Assembly: GCA_020631815.1 (NCBI GenBank)
Contig: JACKGW010000009.1
Coordinates: forward strand, 62,001-126,000
Direction of reading: 5' to 3'
Length of the DNA stretch: 64,000 nucleotides
Origin: Planctomycetota bacterium
Lineage (GTDB): Bacteria > Planctomycetota > PLA2 > JAEUHO01
The notes under the pieces were generated by a model. It had not been told where the DNA came from. It did not search any database and saw nothing but the letters and a program-made list of their open reading frames with translations. A program made the position numbers and the translations under genes. Positions 45,966 through 53,912 of the stretch are shown here, piece by piece. The first letter of the stretch is position 1. Every line of letters starts with the position of its first letter.

Positions 45966-46631
45966 ATGGCGACCATGCTGGACCGCGGCATCCTGGGCCG
46001 GAAGCTCGGTATGACGCGCATCTTCCTCGAGAACGGCGACGCCGTGGCTTGCACCGTCATCGAGGCCGGCCCCTGCCCCGTGCTGCAGCGCAAGACGTCG
46101 GCCAACGACGGCTACGAGGCCGTGCAGATCGGCTTCGTCTCGCGCCGCGAGAAGACGGCGACCAAGCCGCACCGCGGTCACGTCGCGAAGTCGGGCAGCG
46201 AGCCGGTCCGCTTCCAGCGCGAGATCCGCTACACGCGCGACGACGCCGAGATCCCCGAGGTCGGTTCCAAGCTCACGTGCGACGTCTTCGCCGCGGGCGA
46301 CAAGATCGACGTGATCGGCACCATGAAGGGCCGCGGCTACCAGGGCGTGGTCAAGCGCCATGGCTTCGCCACGCTGAAGGAGTCGCACGGCGCGCACTTC
46401 TTCTACCGTCACGCCGGCAGCATCGGCAGCCGCAAGCCCCAGCACACGCTGCCGGGCACGCGCATGTCGGGCCAGTACGGCAATGCACGCATCACCGTGC
46501 AGAACCTCGAGATCTTGCGCGTCGAGCCCGAGCGCAACCTGATCTTCGTGAAGGGTGCCGTCCCCGGCGCCCCGATGCAGCTGCTGCAGGTGCGCGAGGC
46601 CCGCAAGAAGCGCATCAAGAAGAGCGCCTAG
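45966..46631 (+). CDS. rplC: Ribosomal protein L3 (isolated copy)
   Basis: This 221-aa protein matches L3 across its length: GRKLGMTRIFLENGDAVACTVIEAGPCPVLQRKT, KGRGYQGVVKRHGF, GSIGSRKPQHTLPGTRMSGQYGN and NLIFVKGAVPGAPMQLLQV. It binds 23S rRNA near the peptidyl transferase centre. It sits alone: no rpsJ before it or rplD, rplW, rplB after it, and it is followed by a convergent unrelated gene. An alternative ATG at MLDRG is three codons in. Confidence 0.97.
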   Translation: MATMLDRGILGRKLGMTRIFLENGDAVACTVIEAGPCPVLQRKTSANDGYEAVQIGFVSRREKTATKPHRGHVAKSGSEPVRFQREIRYTRDDAEIPEVGSKLTCDVFAAGDKIDVIGTMKGRGYQGVVKRHGFATLKESHGAHFFYRHAGSIGSRKPQHTLPGTRMSGQYGNARITVQNLEILRVEPERNLIFVKGAVPGAPMQLLQVREARKKRIKKSA

Positions 46632-46675
46632 GAACCTCCGCGGGGCCGTCTCCTCGAGCGGCCCCGCTCCTCGTT

Positions 46676-47239
46676 CTAGAGCTGCCCCAGCAAGCGCGCC
46701 TTCACGAAGCCGACGCCCTTCTTGCGTAGCGACCAGGGACCGTCCGTCCCAAGCGTGTCCAAGAAGCCGCGATGGTGCGTGAGCTCTTCGAGTACCTGCG
46801 GGACGTCGTCGCCCGACTCATCGAGCACGGTGCGGAAGAAGCGCTGGACTTCCGCCGTCTCGAACTGCTCGCGCTTCTCGTAGTTCCAGAGATAGAACGC
46901 GAAGGCCATCACCTTCTTGTCCGTCGTGGCGGCGCGGTCGCCGACCTGGGCCACGAACTGGTGGAACTGGGCCGGGGCCTCGGGCTTCCACATGTCGACG
47001 GCCGGGGCCGCGGGACGCGGCGCCTGGTGCGGATGCGCGACCTCCACGGCGGCGGGCGCCGGCGTCGCGGCGGCGGGGGCCTCGCCAGCCTCCCCAGCGA
47101 CCTCGACGCTCCCTTCGTTCTCCGCGCGCGTGATCACGGACTCCACGAGCGGCTCGATCCACTGCTCATAGAAGCCACGACGCCCCTGGAAGGCGATACG
47201 CCAGGGACCTGCTTCCACATCGATGCCGACACGTTCCAT
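46676..47239 (-). CDS. Hypothetical protein with C-terminal helical domain
   Basis: This 187-aa protein begins MERVGIDVEAGPWRIAFQGRRGFYEQWIEPLVESV, a beta-then-helix unit, followed by an Ala/Pro-rich linker (AGEAPAAATPAPAAVEV). The C-terminal part is a helical domain with VMAFAFYLWNYEKREQFETAEVQRFFRTVL and GPWSLRKKGVGFVKARLLG, which resembles a winged-helix unit. It is convergent with rplC, with 44 bases between stops. Function unknown. An upstream in-frame start at 47290 is possible but less likely. Confidence 0.65.
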   Translation of the reverse strand: MERVGIDVEAGPWRIAFQGRRGFYEQWIEPLVESVITRAENEGSVEVAGEAGEAPAAATPAPAAVEVAHPHQAPRPAAPAVDMWKPEAPAQFHQFVAQVGDRAATTDKKVMAFAFYLWNYEKREQFETAEVQRFFRTVLDESGDDVPQVLEELTHHRGFLDTLGTDGPWSLRKKGVGFVKARLLGQL

Positions 47240-47405
47240 GAGTCCTCCAGACGCCTGACAGCGCACGAACAAGGCGGGATTCGCGGCCAAGCGCGGTCAT
47301 CCGGGCGGGCGCGTCCAATCCGCAGCGCACCGCTGGAAGGGGGAGCGTAGCGGACCCGGCTGGATCCCTTGCTTTTGGCCCGACAGGCCCGGATCCTCCC
47401 CCCCC

Positions 47406-48311
47406 ATGGTGACAAACGGGAACCCCGAAGAAGTCCGCCTCCCCTGGCCCGACGTGGAGTGCCAAGCGCGCCCGGGCGAGACCGCGCGCGCGCTGCTCGA
47501 CTACATCGCGTGGATCGCCAAGGAGATGAGGCAGCTGGGCTTCCACGGCGGCAGCCGACGCGAGGAGTGGCGTCGGCGCGTCCATCAGGCCTACGCGGCG
47601 CTGTTCGTGCCGCCGGTTCCGGGCTACGGCGACCCGTACCCGCCCGACGTGCCGCCGCCTCGCAACCCGGGCATGTGGCCGGACATCCCCAGCGCCGCCG
47701 TGCCTGGGATGACCGTGCGCCACCAGCTCAGCGTCATTGGCCACCTGGCCATCCAGCTGCGCGACAAGGACTGGATGCACGCGCGCCGTGGCGAGACGGA
47801 AGTCTGGGACTCCCGACTGGCCCGTGTGCGCGCTGCACTCGACCACGGCGAGGCCAAGCCGATGCCGGAGGAGGCCCAGACCTCCACCCCCGCGGCCACG
47901 ATCAAGGCGATCGAGTCCATCCGCTCGGCCCGCGCCGAGAAGGCCAAGCGTCGGGCTGCCCAGGAGCGCGCCGCCAAGCGCGCCGCCAAGAAGGCCGCCA
48001 AGGCCGCGAAGGAGGCTCCCAAGAAGCCGGTCGGAGCCACCAAGGCTGCGTCGAAGACCAAGGCCAAGCCGACCGCCGAGGCCGCGCCCAAGCCCAAGAA
48101 GGCCACCAAGACCAAGGCCGAGACCAAGCCCAAGGCCAAGGCCCCCGCCAAGAAGGCCGCGGCCGCCCCCAAGAAGAAGAAGACCGCCTCCAAGAAGGCC
48201 ACCGCCAAGAAGACTGCCGCCGCGAAGCCCGCCGCCAAGCCCAAGAAGGCGGCCAAGAAGAAGACGGCCTCCAAGCCCAAGAAGGCCCCCACCGGCTCGC
48301 GCAAGAAGTAG
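47406..48311 (+). CDS. Histone-H1-like Lys/Ala/Pro-tailed protein
   Basis: This 301-aa protein has two parts. Residues about 1-150 form a folded domain with ARALLDYIAWIAKEMRQLGFHGGSRREEWRRRVHQAYAALF and GMTVRHQLSVIGHLAIQLRDKDWM. From about residue 175 a tail of roughly 125 residues is almost only Lys, Ala, Pro, Thr and Ser (runs such as AKKAAKAAKEAPKKP and KPKKAAKKKTASKPKK). The tail resembles eukaryotic histone H1 and bacterial H1-like proteins and should bind DNA. The N-terminal domain is unfamiliar. Confidence 0.8.
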   Translation: MVTNGNPEEVRLPWPDVECQARPGETARALLDYIAWIAKEMRQLGFHGGSRREEWRRRVHQAYAALFVPPVPGYGDPYPPDVPPPRNPGMWPDIPSAAVPGMTVRHQLSVIGHLAIQLRDKDWMHARRGETEVWDSRLARVRAALDHGEAKPMPEEAQTSTPAATIKAIESIRSARAEKAKRRAAQERAAKRAAKKAAKAAKEAPKKPVGATKAASKTKAKPTAEAAPKPKKATKTKAETKPKAKAPAKKAAAAPKKKKTASKKATAKKTAAAKPAAKPKKAAKKKTASKPKKAPTGSRKK

Positions 48312-48334
48312 CCGCGCCTCCGCTCGCGCGCGGA

Positions 48335-48610
48335 GGTGTCTGATCCCGTGTCTGGGAGCGAAGCGACACTGACACGGGGTCTGATACCGAAGTGCGTCAT
48401 CCGCTGGGGGTCAGACCCCGTGCCCCGCGTTGCGGCGCCGCTGCGCGGGATCAGGCACCCGCCTGGCGCGCGGAGGTGTCTGATCCCGTGTATGGGAGCG
48501 AAGCGACACTGACACGGGGTCTGATACCGAAGTGCGTCATCCGCTGGGGGTCAGACCCCGTGCCCGCGGCGACGCTCCGCGCCACCGCATCACGGGATCA
48601 GACCCCAAGC
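48335..48610. repeat. Palindromic repeat cluster with a 140-bp tandem duplication
   Basis: 48328-48425 and 48468-48565 are 98 bases identical except for one base, 140 bases apart. Each contains GGTGTCTGATCCCGTGT, then GGGAGCGAAGCGACACTG, ACACGGGGTCTGATACC, and GGGGGTCAGACCCCGTG. The first unit closes with GCGCGGGATCAGGCACC, the second with a CATCACGGGATCAGACCCC arm. They continue the family seen at 41495. 48611-48828 holds no gene or clear structure. Confidence 0.8.
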
Positions 48611-48828
48611 TTCCCGGCTCCCTCCCTGGGGTGCGCAGCACCCCAGCCCGATCGCGGTTGTCCCGCTTCGCCCTGCCGGCGGCGATCGCCGTCCACTGCC
48701 TTCCGTCCATCCGCCCTGTCTCGTTACGGGTCGCCCGGGCGACGGCGCCGGCAAGCGATGGAGGACGCCGCGTGGTCTTCCCACGCAAGGACGACAGCGC
48801 GCCGCCGCCCCCGAGCCCCGGCGAGCCG

Positions 48829-49731
48829 TCAGGCGGGCTGGTCGAGGCCGACGCGTATCCGTGTTTCGGCATCCATCGTGCGTTCGAGCGCGACCATCAC
48901 GATGATGTCGGCCGGGTCGTCGGGTGCGCTCTCGAAGCCACCCAGTCGTCCCCAACCGCGCCAGAGATGCGTGGTGCCGACGCCTGCGCCGAGCGTGAGG
49001 CGAATGCGCTCACCGTAGAGCTCGCTGAACGCGGCCGCGACCTCGGGGAGGGCGCGCACGTCGCCGTTGGCGTCCAGCGCTGCACCACCCAGGCGCACGA
49101 GCACGGCCTCGGGCGTGAGCACCTCGGTGTGCCCTTCCTGGCTGCGGCCACCCGGACGAAGCGAGTCGATGCGCGCCTTGTGACGCTGCTTGGGTCGCGA
49201 CACCATGTGCCTGCCGCTCGAGACCACGCCGGGCGTCGCCCCGCGGCGGATGAAGCGACCCCGCCGCTGCGGCGGGCCCGCGGGGTCCTTGGCGACCTCG
49301 TCCCAGTCGGTCTGCTCGCGGTCCGGTGCATCGTCACCCGGGACCGCCACCCCCATGGGGGCGCCCAGCAGGGCCGCCTCCTCCTCCGTGAGCGGGTCGA
49401 GGAAGAGCAGGCCCATGTCGATCGCGTCCGGTCCGTCGGACTCGCTGACGAGGCGCACCACGATGGCCTCCTTGGCCAGCGAGCGGTTGGCGCCCAGCCC
49501 CGCGCCCGGCAGCACGATCGAGGCGCGCCGGCCGAAGCCCTCGCGGATCGTCTCGAGCACCTCGGCGAAACGGGGGTTCTGCGGGCACAGGGTGTCGAGG
49601 CGGAGGCGTAGGCGCACCCCGCGGCGGCTCAGGTCCTGGGTCATCCCGTGGGTCGAGCAGCCGTCGACACCCTCCAACCGGGCCGGGACCTGGTAGGCGT
49701 GGCGAGGCTCGCGGCGGGCATGGATCGACAT
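48829..49731 (-). CDS. PilZ-domain protein
   Basis: This 300-aa protein begins HARREPRHAYQVPARLEG, with the RxxxR motif (RREPR) that binds cyclic di-GMP, and contains DLSRRGVRLRL, the matching D/NxSxxG motif, within the first 40 residues. PilZ domains respond to cyclic di-GMP. A second half, after a charged linker, has ALVGAALDANGDVRALPEVAAAF-type helix and TTHLWRGWGRLGGFES and may be another PilZ-like or unknown domain. It stands between repeat-rich DNA and a co-directional gene. Target process unknown. Confidence 0.8.
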   Translation of the reverse strand: MSIHARREPRHAYQVPARLEGVDGCSTHGMTQDLSRRGVRLRLRLDTLCPQNPRFAEVLETIREGFGRRASIVLPGAGLGANRSLAKEAIVVRLVSESDGPDAIDMGLLFLDPLTEEEAALLGAPMGVAVPGDDAPDREQTDWDEVAKDPAGPPQRRGRFIRRGATPGVVSSGRHMVSRPKQRHKARIDSLRPGGRSQEGHTEVLTPEAVLVRLGGAALDANGDVRALPEVAAAFSELYGERIRLTLGAGVGTTHLWRGWGRLGGFESAPDDPADIIVMVALERTMDAETRIRVGLDQPA

Positions 49732-49814
49732 GGCAAGAGGCTCCGGCTCTCGCCTCTATCGACCCGGCGGCGCCAGGGGCTGAAGCCTCGGCCCGCCCCC
49801 GTCCAGGGCCCGGA

Positions 49815-50957
49815 TCAGGGCCTGGAGAACATGATGAACGAGTTGTTCTCGCGGACGTCGCTGGTGTCGATGCCCTCTTCCAGCGGCAACCACTCGGCCT
49901 CGCCGCTGTGGAAGTAGCGCATGTCCAGGTCGAGCAGCTTGCCCAGCGCCGAGAGGGCGGCCGGCTGCCACCCGATCCAGTCGTGGTACTCGAACAGCGT
50001 GCGACGGTCGGCGTCGTCCCAGGCCACGAGGTCGAAGCTCATGTGGTGGGTCAGCGGGTTCGGCGTGACGTGGTCGAGGTCTTCCAGCGCCACGTTCAGA
50101 CCCACGGCCTTCATCTCGCGTCGCGTGAGGTCGTCGATGGTGGGCTCGTCTTCCACCACGTAGGGCTCGCTCACCTCCAGCACGAGGTGGTCGGCGTACT
50201 TCGTCCCCCACTGCAGGATGCGGAACAGGTCCTTCGCGTCGAAGAAGTTCTGGCTCTGCTTGCCGATGTAGGCGAGCGACTTGCCCTTGCTGGCCTTGCG
50301 CACGTCGATCCAGACGTCTTCACCGAGAGCGTTTCCCAGCAGAAACGCCCGCTCGGTGCCTTCGAGCCAGCGGCGTCCCTCGACCAGCTTCTTCGCGTCG
50401 GGGTCGAGGTCGAACATCACGTAGGTCATCTGCGGATGGCGGAAGTGGCCCTGGTAGCTGAACTCGGCCGTGCCGGCGAGCGGCTCGACGACGGTCTCCA
50501 CGTCACCCGCGAACTCGGTGTGCACGAAGTCCTCGACGCCGTACTCCCACGTGCCCAAGACGGCCGAGTACGTGCCGTAGGCGTCCAGCCCCTCGAGCCC
50601 GCCCTCTTGGTAGCTGCGGATGTAGTCGAAGTCCGTGATCCACGGCGCGTCGTAGGGCTTCATCCAGCAGTCGTCGACGAAGTCGTGGAAGCCCGAGCGC
50701 GCGGTCTGCTGCCAGAAGGCCAAGTGCTTCTTGCGCCCCTTGATCTTGGCGTGGGGCGTCTTGATGCCGCGCTTGACGCCCGCGTGGAGACGAACGAGCC
50801 AGTCGGCCCACGCCTTCTTGTCGAGTCTCCCGGGATCGACGTCCGCCTTCAGCTCGATCCAGTCCGGGCGCAGCTCGTCACCGCTCTCGATGCGGCGCAA
50901 CAAGCGATCGAGGCTCTTCCACGAGCCCACCTTGCGCGTGACCAGATCGACGTGCAT
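49815..50957 (-). CDS. Hypothetical protein, class I methyltransferase-like
   Basis: This 380-aa protein has a pattern suggesting a Rossmann methyltransferase. FAGDVETVVEPLAGTAEFSY could be motif I with an acidic-Gly-rich loop, VMFDLDPDAKKLV motif II, LGEDVWIDVRKASKGK motif III, and a terminal FIMFSRP strand the final beta strand. The N-terminal 150 residues are helical and rich in Trp/Tyr, including FHDFVDDCWMKPYDAPWITDFDYIRSY. The start is the ATG at 50957; an upstream in-frame start adds shadow-type residues. Substrate unknown; the fold call is tentative. Confidence 0.6.
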   Translation of the reverse strand: MHVDLVTRKVGSWKSLDRLLRRIESGDELRPDWIELKADVDPGRLDKKAWADWLVRLHAGVKRGIKTPHAKIKGRKKHLAFWQQTARSGFHDFVDDCWMKPYDAPWITDFDYIRSYQEGGLEGLDAYGTYSAVLGTWEYGVEDFVHTEFAGDVETVVEPLAGTAEFSYQGHFRHPQMTYVMFDLDPDAKKLVEGRRWLEGTERAFLLGNALGEDVWIDVRKASKGKSLAYIGKQSQNFFDAKDLFRILQWGTKYADHLVLEVSEPYVVEDEPTIDDLTRREMKAVGLNVALEDLDHVTPNPLTHHMSFDLVAWDDADRRTLFEYHDWIGWQPAALSALGKLLDLDMRYFHSGEAEWLPLEEGIDTSDVRENNSFIMFSRP

Positions 50958-51094
50958 GCGTACTCCCTCCGGGCCCCGCGGGGCGAGCGGCGGATCGTAC
51001 TCCCCTCGCTCCCTCGCAAGAGCCTTGCTCGGGAGCCCCTTCACACCGGATGCACCCAGGCCCTGGGGATGCCACCCGCGGTAGGCTCCCCGCC

Positions 51095-51877
51095 ATGAGC
51101 GAGCACCCCGCTTCCGACGCTTTGACAGGCCAGGTCGCCCTCGTCACGGGCAGCACCCGTGGCATCGGCCACGCCATCGCTTCGCGCCTGCTCGACCTCG
51201 GCATGGACCTGGCGCTGCACGGGCGTCAGGAAGCAGGCCCGGGCGACGAGGCCACGCAGGCGCTGATCGCGAAGGCCCAGGCCCGCGGCCGCCGTGCGGA
51301 GCGCTTTGCCGCCGACATCGCGGACAAGGCGTCCGTCACGAAGCTGCTGGAGGACGTGGGCCAGGCCTTCGGGCGCCTCGACGTGCTGGTGCTCAACGCG
51401 GCGCGAGCGCCCTTCAAGGAGAGCTGGCGGCTGCTGGAGCGCGACCTGCGTCAGCTCGTCGACACGAACTTCCTGGGCAACGTCTTCCTCGTGCAGAGGG
51501 CCCTGTCGCTGCTCGAGCAGCACGGCGGCCGCATCGTGTTCCTCTCCAGCCTCGGCAGCCGCGCCATGAGCCCCCAGTACCCCTTGGGCCCCATGAAGGC
51601 CGCGATGGAGGCCATGGTGCGCCACTGGGCCGAGGAGCTCAGGCCCCAGGGCGTGCGCAGCAACGCGATCTGCGCGGGGCTCGTGAAGACCGACGCGTTC
51701 AAGACGCTGCGCCGCATCTGGCCCTCCGTGGACCGCCTGCCGGACGAGCTGTTCGTGCCCGTCGAGGAAGTCGCTGACGCCGTCGCATTCCTCGCCGGGC
51801 CGGCCTCGCGAGGCGTCAACGGCCAGACGTTGGTCGTGGATCGCGGGCTCTCCAATCGCCACCTGCGCGGAGACTGA
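51095..51877 (+). CDS. FabL-like enoyl-ACP reductase (SDR)
   Basis: This 260-aa short-chain dehydrogenase has the NAD(P) loop TGSTRGIGHAIA (19-30) and LVLNAARAPF. IVFLSSLGSRAMSPQYPLGPMKAAMEAMVRHWAEEL matches the FabL (enoyl-ACP reductase III) pattern in its SSLGS...Y...G..KAA.EA core. The Tyr162-Lys168 spacing is Y-x5-K, one residue shorter than FabL Y-x6-K and longer than ordinary SDR Y-x3-K. The C-terminus has AGLVKTDAFKTL. It lies 125 bases upstream of the ACP-led cluster and probably supplies the reductase of that pathway. Confidence 0.75.
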   Translation: MSEHPASDALTGQVALVTGSTRGIGHAIASRLLDLGMDLALHGRQEAGPGDEATQALIAKAQARGRRAERFAADIADKASVTKLLEDVGQAFGRLDVLVLNAARAPFKESWRLLERDLRQLVDTNFLGNVFLVQRALSLLEQHGGRIVFLSSLGSRAMSPQYPLGPMKAAMEAMVRHWAEELRPQGVRSNAICAGLVKTDAFKTLRRIWPSVDRLPDELFVPVEEVADAVAFLAGPASRGVNGQTLVVDRGLSNRHLRGD

Positions 51878-52002
51878 GCACGCGGCCCCGCCGGGAGGGG
51901 CAGCCAAGGTGGACCCGCCGGGAAGGCACGGGTAGACCATCGGCTTGGGCACCCCTACTACCTCCGTACAGGAGGCGGGCTGGGGGCCCCCGAGGAGCCC
52001 CC

Positions 52003-52575
52003 ATGCCCACGTCCCCGGTCACCCGCGAGCGCATCGAGCAGGAGGTCCGCCAGGCCCTCGCGGCCACGCTGCGCAAGGACGCAGCGACCATCGACTTGGA
52101 CAAGCCCATCGTGAAGGCCCTGGGCGCCACCTCGATCGACTTCCTCGACATCAACTTCCGGCTGGAGAGCACGTTCGGCGTCCAGCTGGCCACGCAGCTG
52201 CTTCTCGACCTCGTGGAAGAGGAGCTGGGCGAGGGCGTCGCCATCGACCGCGACGGCCGCATCACCGAGCCGGCGGCCGAGCTGCTGCGCATGTACCTCG
52301 GCGAGCAGCCGGGCCTCAAGGCCGGCCTCGACGCCGACGAGGTGCCTTCGTTCGTCACGCCGATGGTGCTCGTCAAGAGCGTGGGCGGCATCCTCGACCA
52401 CCTGCCCGAGGCCTGCGGCGCCTGCAGCTCGACCGACGGCTGGAAGACCGACGACGGGTGCAAGGTCGTCTGCGCCTCGTGCGGCGCCGCCGCCACGTAC
52501 CCCGACGGCGACGAGCTGTCCAAGTCGTGGATCCACCAGGTGCAGGCCGAGAAGGGGCTGTTCCCCGTCTCGTGA
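52003..52575 (+). CDS. Acyl carrier protein fused to a zinc ribbon
   Basis: This 190-aa protein has an N-terminal ACP domain (residues about 5-105) with the phosphopantetheine site in LGATSIDFLDINFRLES (Ser44 in place of the usual DSL as TSI). A C-terminal zinc-ribbon-like end follows, with C138-x2-C141 and C157-x2-C160, plus C153. I know of no standard ACP with this addition. It overlaps the next gene by GTGA. The AcpS encoded downstream would prime it. Confidence 0.82.
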   Translation: MPTSPVTRERIEQEVRQALAATLRKDAATIDLDKPIVKALGATSIDFLDINFRLESTFGVQLATQLLLDLVEEELGEGVAIDRDGRITEPAAELLRMYLGEQPGLKAGLDADEVPSFVTPMVLVKSVGGILDHLPEACGACSSTDGWKTDDGCKVVCASCGAAATYPDGDELSKSWIHQVQAEKGLFPVS

Positions 52576-53912
52576 GCGCCGACGGACCCGCAGGCGCCGA
52601 CGGCGTTCCGCCGGTCGACTGGGCACGCATCGATCCTGCCGCACGCCCCGACACGCAGCGGGTCGTCGTCACCGGCATGGGGATGGTCAGCTCGCTCGGC
52701 CCCGACGTGGAGACCACGTTCGAGCGTGCGGCGCGCGCCGAGTCCGGCATCCGTCGCCTGACCCGCTTCGATCCCACCGGCTTGCCGTGCGACATCGGCG
52801 GTGAGATCGACCACGACGCCCTCGACCCGGACGAACCGGAGGACGCCGTCGGCGGCAGCGCGTGGCACCTGCTGCGCACCGCTGCCCGCCAAGCAGGTGC
52901 CTACCACCTCGCCCAGCCCATCACCGACCGCCGTCGCGTGGCGGTCGTCATGGGCGGGCACGGCTGCACGCCGCTGCGCCGCAACTACCTCCACGCGGCG
53001 CACTACGTGGACGAGCAGGGCGACACGCATCTCGAGGCCCTGGCGCGCGACATGCGCTACGACCGTCACCAGGGCCTGCGTCGCTCGCCGGACACGGCCC
53101 CGCTCCTGCTCGCGCGACAGATCGATGCGCGCGGGCCGGTACTGCCGATCGTGTCCGCTTGCGCGGCCGGCACCCAGGCCATCGGCGAGGGCCTGCGCTT
53201 GATCCGCGACGACCGCGCCGACCTCGTGGTGGTGGGCGGCGCCGAGCCGCTCCTCTACTACACGTACGTCGTCGGCTTCGCGCTGCTCGGCGCGCTGACG
53301 CGCCGCTACGCATCGCCCGAGACCGCCTCGCGTCCCTTCGACCGCAAGCGCAGTGGCTTCGTGATCGCCGAAGGCGCGGGCGTGCTCGTGCTCGAGCGCC
53401 TGGACGGCGCCAAGGCCCGCGGCCGCGAGGTGCTCGGCGAAGTGCTGGGCTACGGCGACTCGGCCGATGCTTTCCGCATCACCGATCCGCATCCGCAGGG
53501 CCGCGGCGCCTTCGCGGCCATCCGGGGCGCCATGCGTGACGCCGCTGTCCACGCCGAGGACATCGGCTACGTCAACGCGCACGGCACGAGCACGGCCATG
53601 AACGACCCCATCGAGTCGGCGGCGCTCGAGCGTGCGCTGGGCGAGGTGGCCGCCACGGTCCCCGTGAGCAGCAACAAGTCCATGCTCGGCCATGCGATCG
53701 GCGCCGCGGGCGCCATCGAGGCCATCCTCACGTTCGAGGGCATGCGGCGCGGCGTGGTCCTGCCCACCCGCAACCTCGACGCGCCCGACCGCAAGTGCCG
53801 GCTGGACTACGTGCCCCACGAAGCGCGCAACCACGAGCACGCGATCGCGCTCTCCAACAGTTTCGGCTTCGGCGGCCAGAACGGCTGCCTCTGTCTCGGA
53901 CGCGGGTCATGA
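52572..53912 (+). CDS. Beta-ketoacyl-ACP synthase II-like (competent KS 1)
   Basis: This 446-aa thiolase-fold enzyme starts with GTG 52572, overlapping the ACP stop. The RVVVTGMGMVSSLG opening, the nucleophile Cys197 in VSACAAGTQAIGEG, His337 in VNAHGTST and His374 in SNKSMLGHAIGAAG form an intact catalytic triad. It should extend an acyl-ACP by decarboxylative condensation. The following KS-like gene lacks the Cys, suggesting a KS/CLF-type heterodimer, as in type II polyketide systems. Confidence 0.92.
   Translation: MSADGPAGADGVPPVDWARIDPAARPDTQRVVVTGMGMVSSLGPDVETTFERAARAESGIRRLTRFDPTGLPCDIGGEIDHDALDPDEPEDAVGGSAWHLLRTAARQAGAYHLAQPITDRRRVAVVMGGHGCTPLRRNYLHAAHYVDEQGDTHLEALARDMRYDRHQGLRRSPDTAPLLLARQIDARGPVLPIVSACAAGTQAIGEGLRLIRDDRADLVVVGGAEPLLYYTYVVGFALLGALTRRYASPETASRPFDRKRSGFVIAEGAGVLVLERLDGAKARGREVLGEVLGYGDSADAFRITDPHPQGRGAFAAIRGAMRDAAVHAEDIGYVNAHGTSTAMNDPIESAALERALGEVAATVPVSSNKSMLGHAIGAAGAIEAILTFEGMRRGVVLPTRNLDAPDRKCRLDYVPHEARNHEHAIALSNSFGFGGQNGCLCLGRGS

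Noticed and set aside
47930..48310. AAG/GCC-rich repeats resembling a tandem array or CRISPR-like region
   Set aside because: They are codons of the Lys/Ala/Pro tail of the histone-like protein; no fixed period and no spacers. No CRISPR array was seen anywhere in the window.
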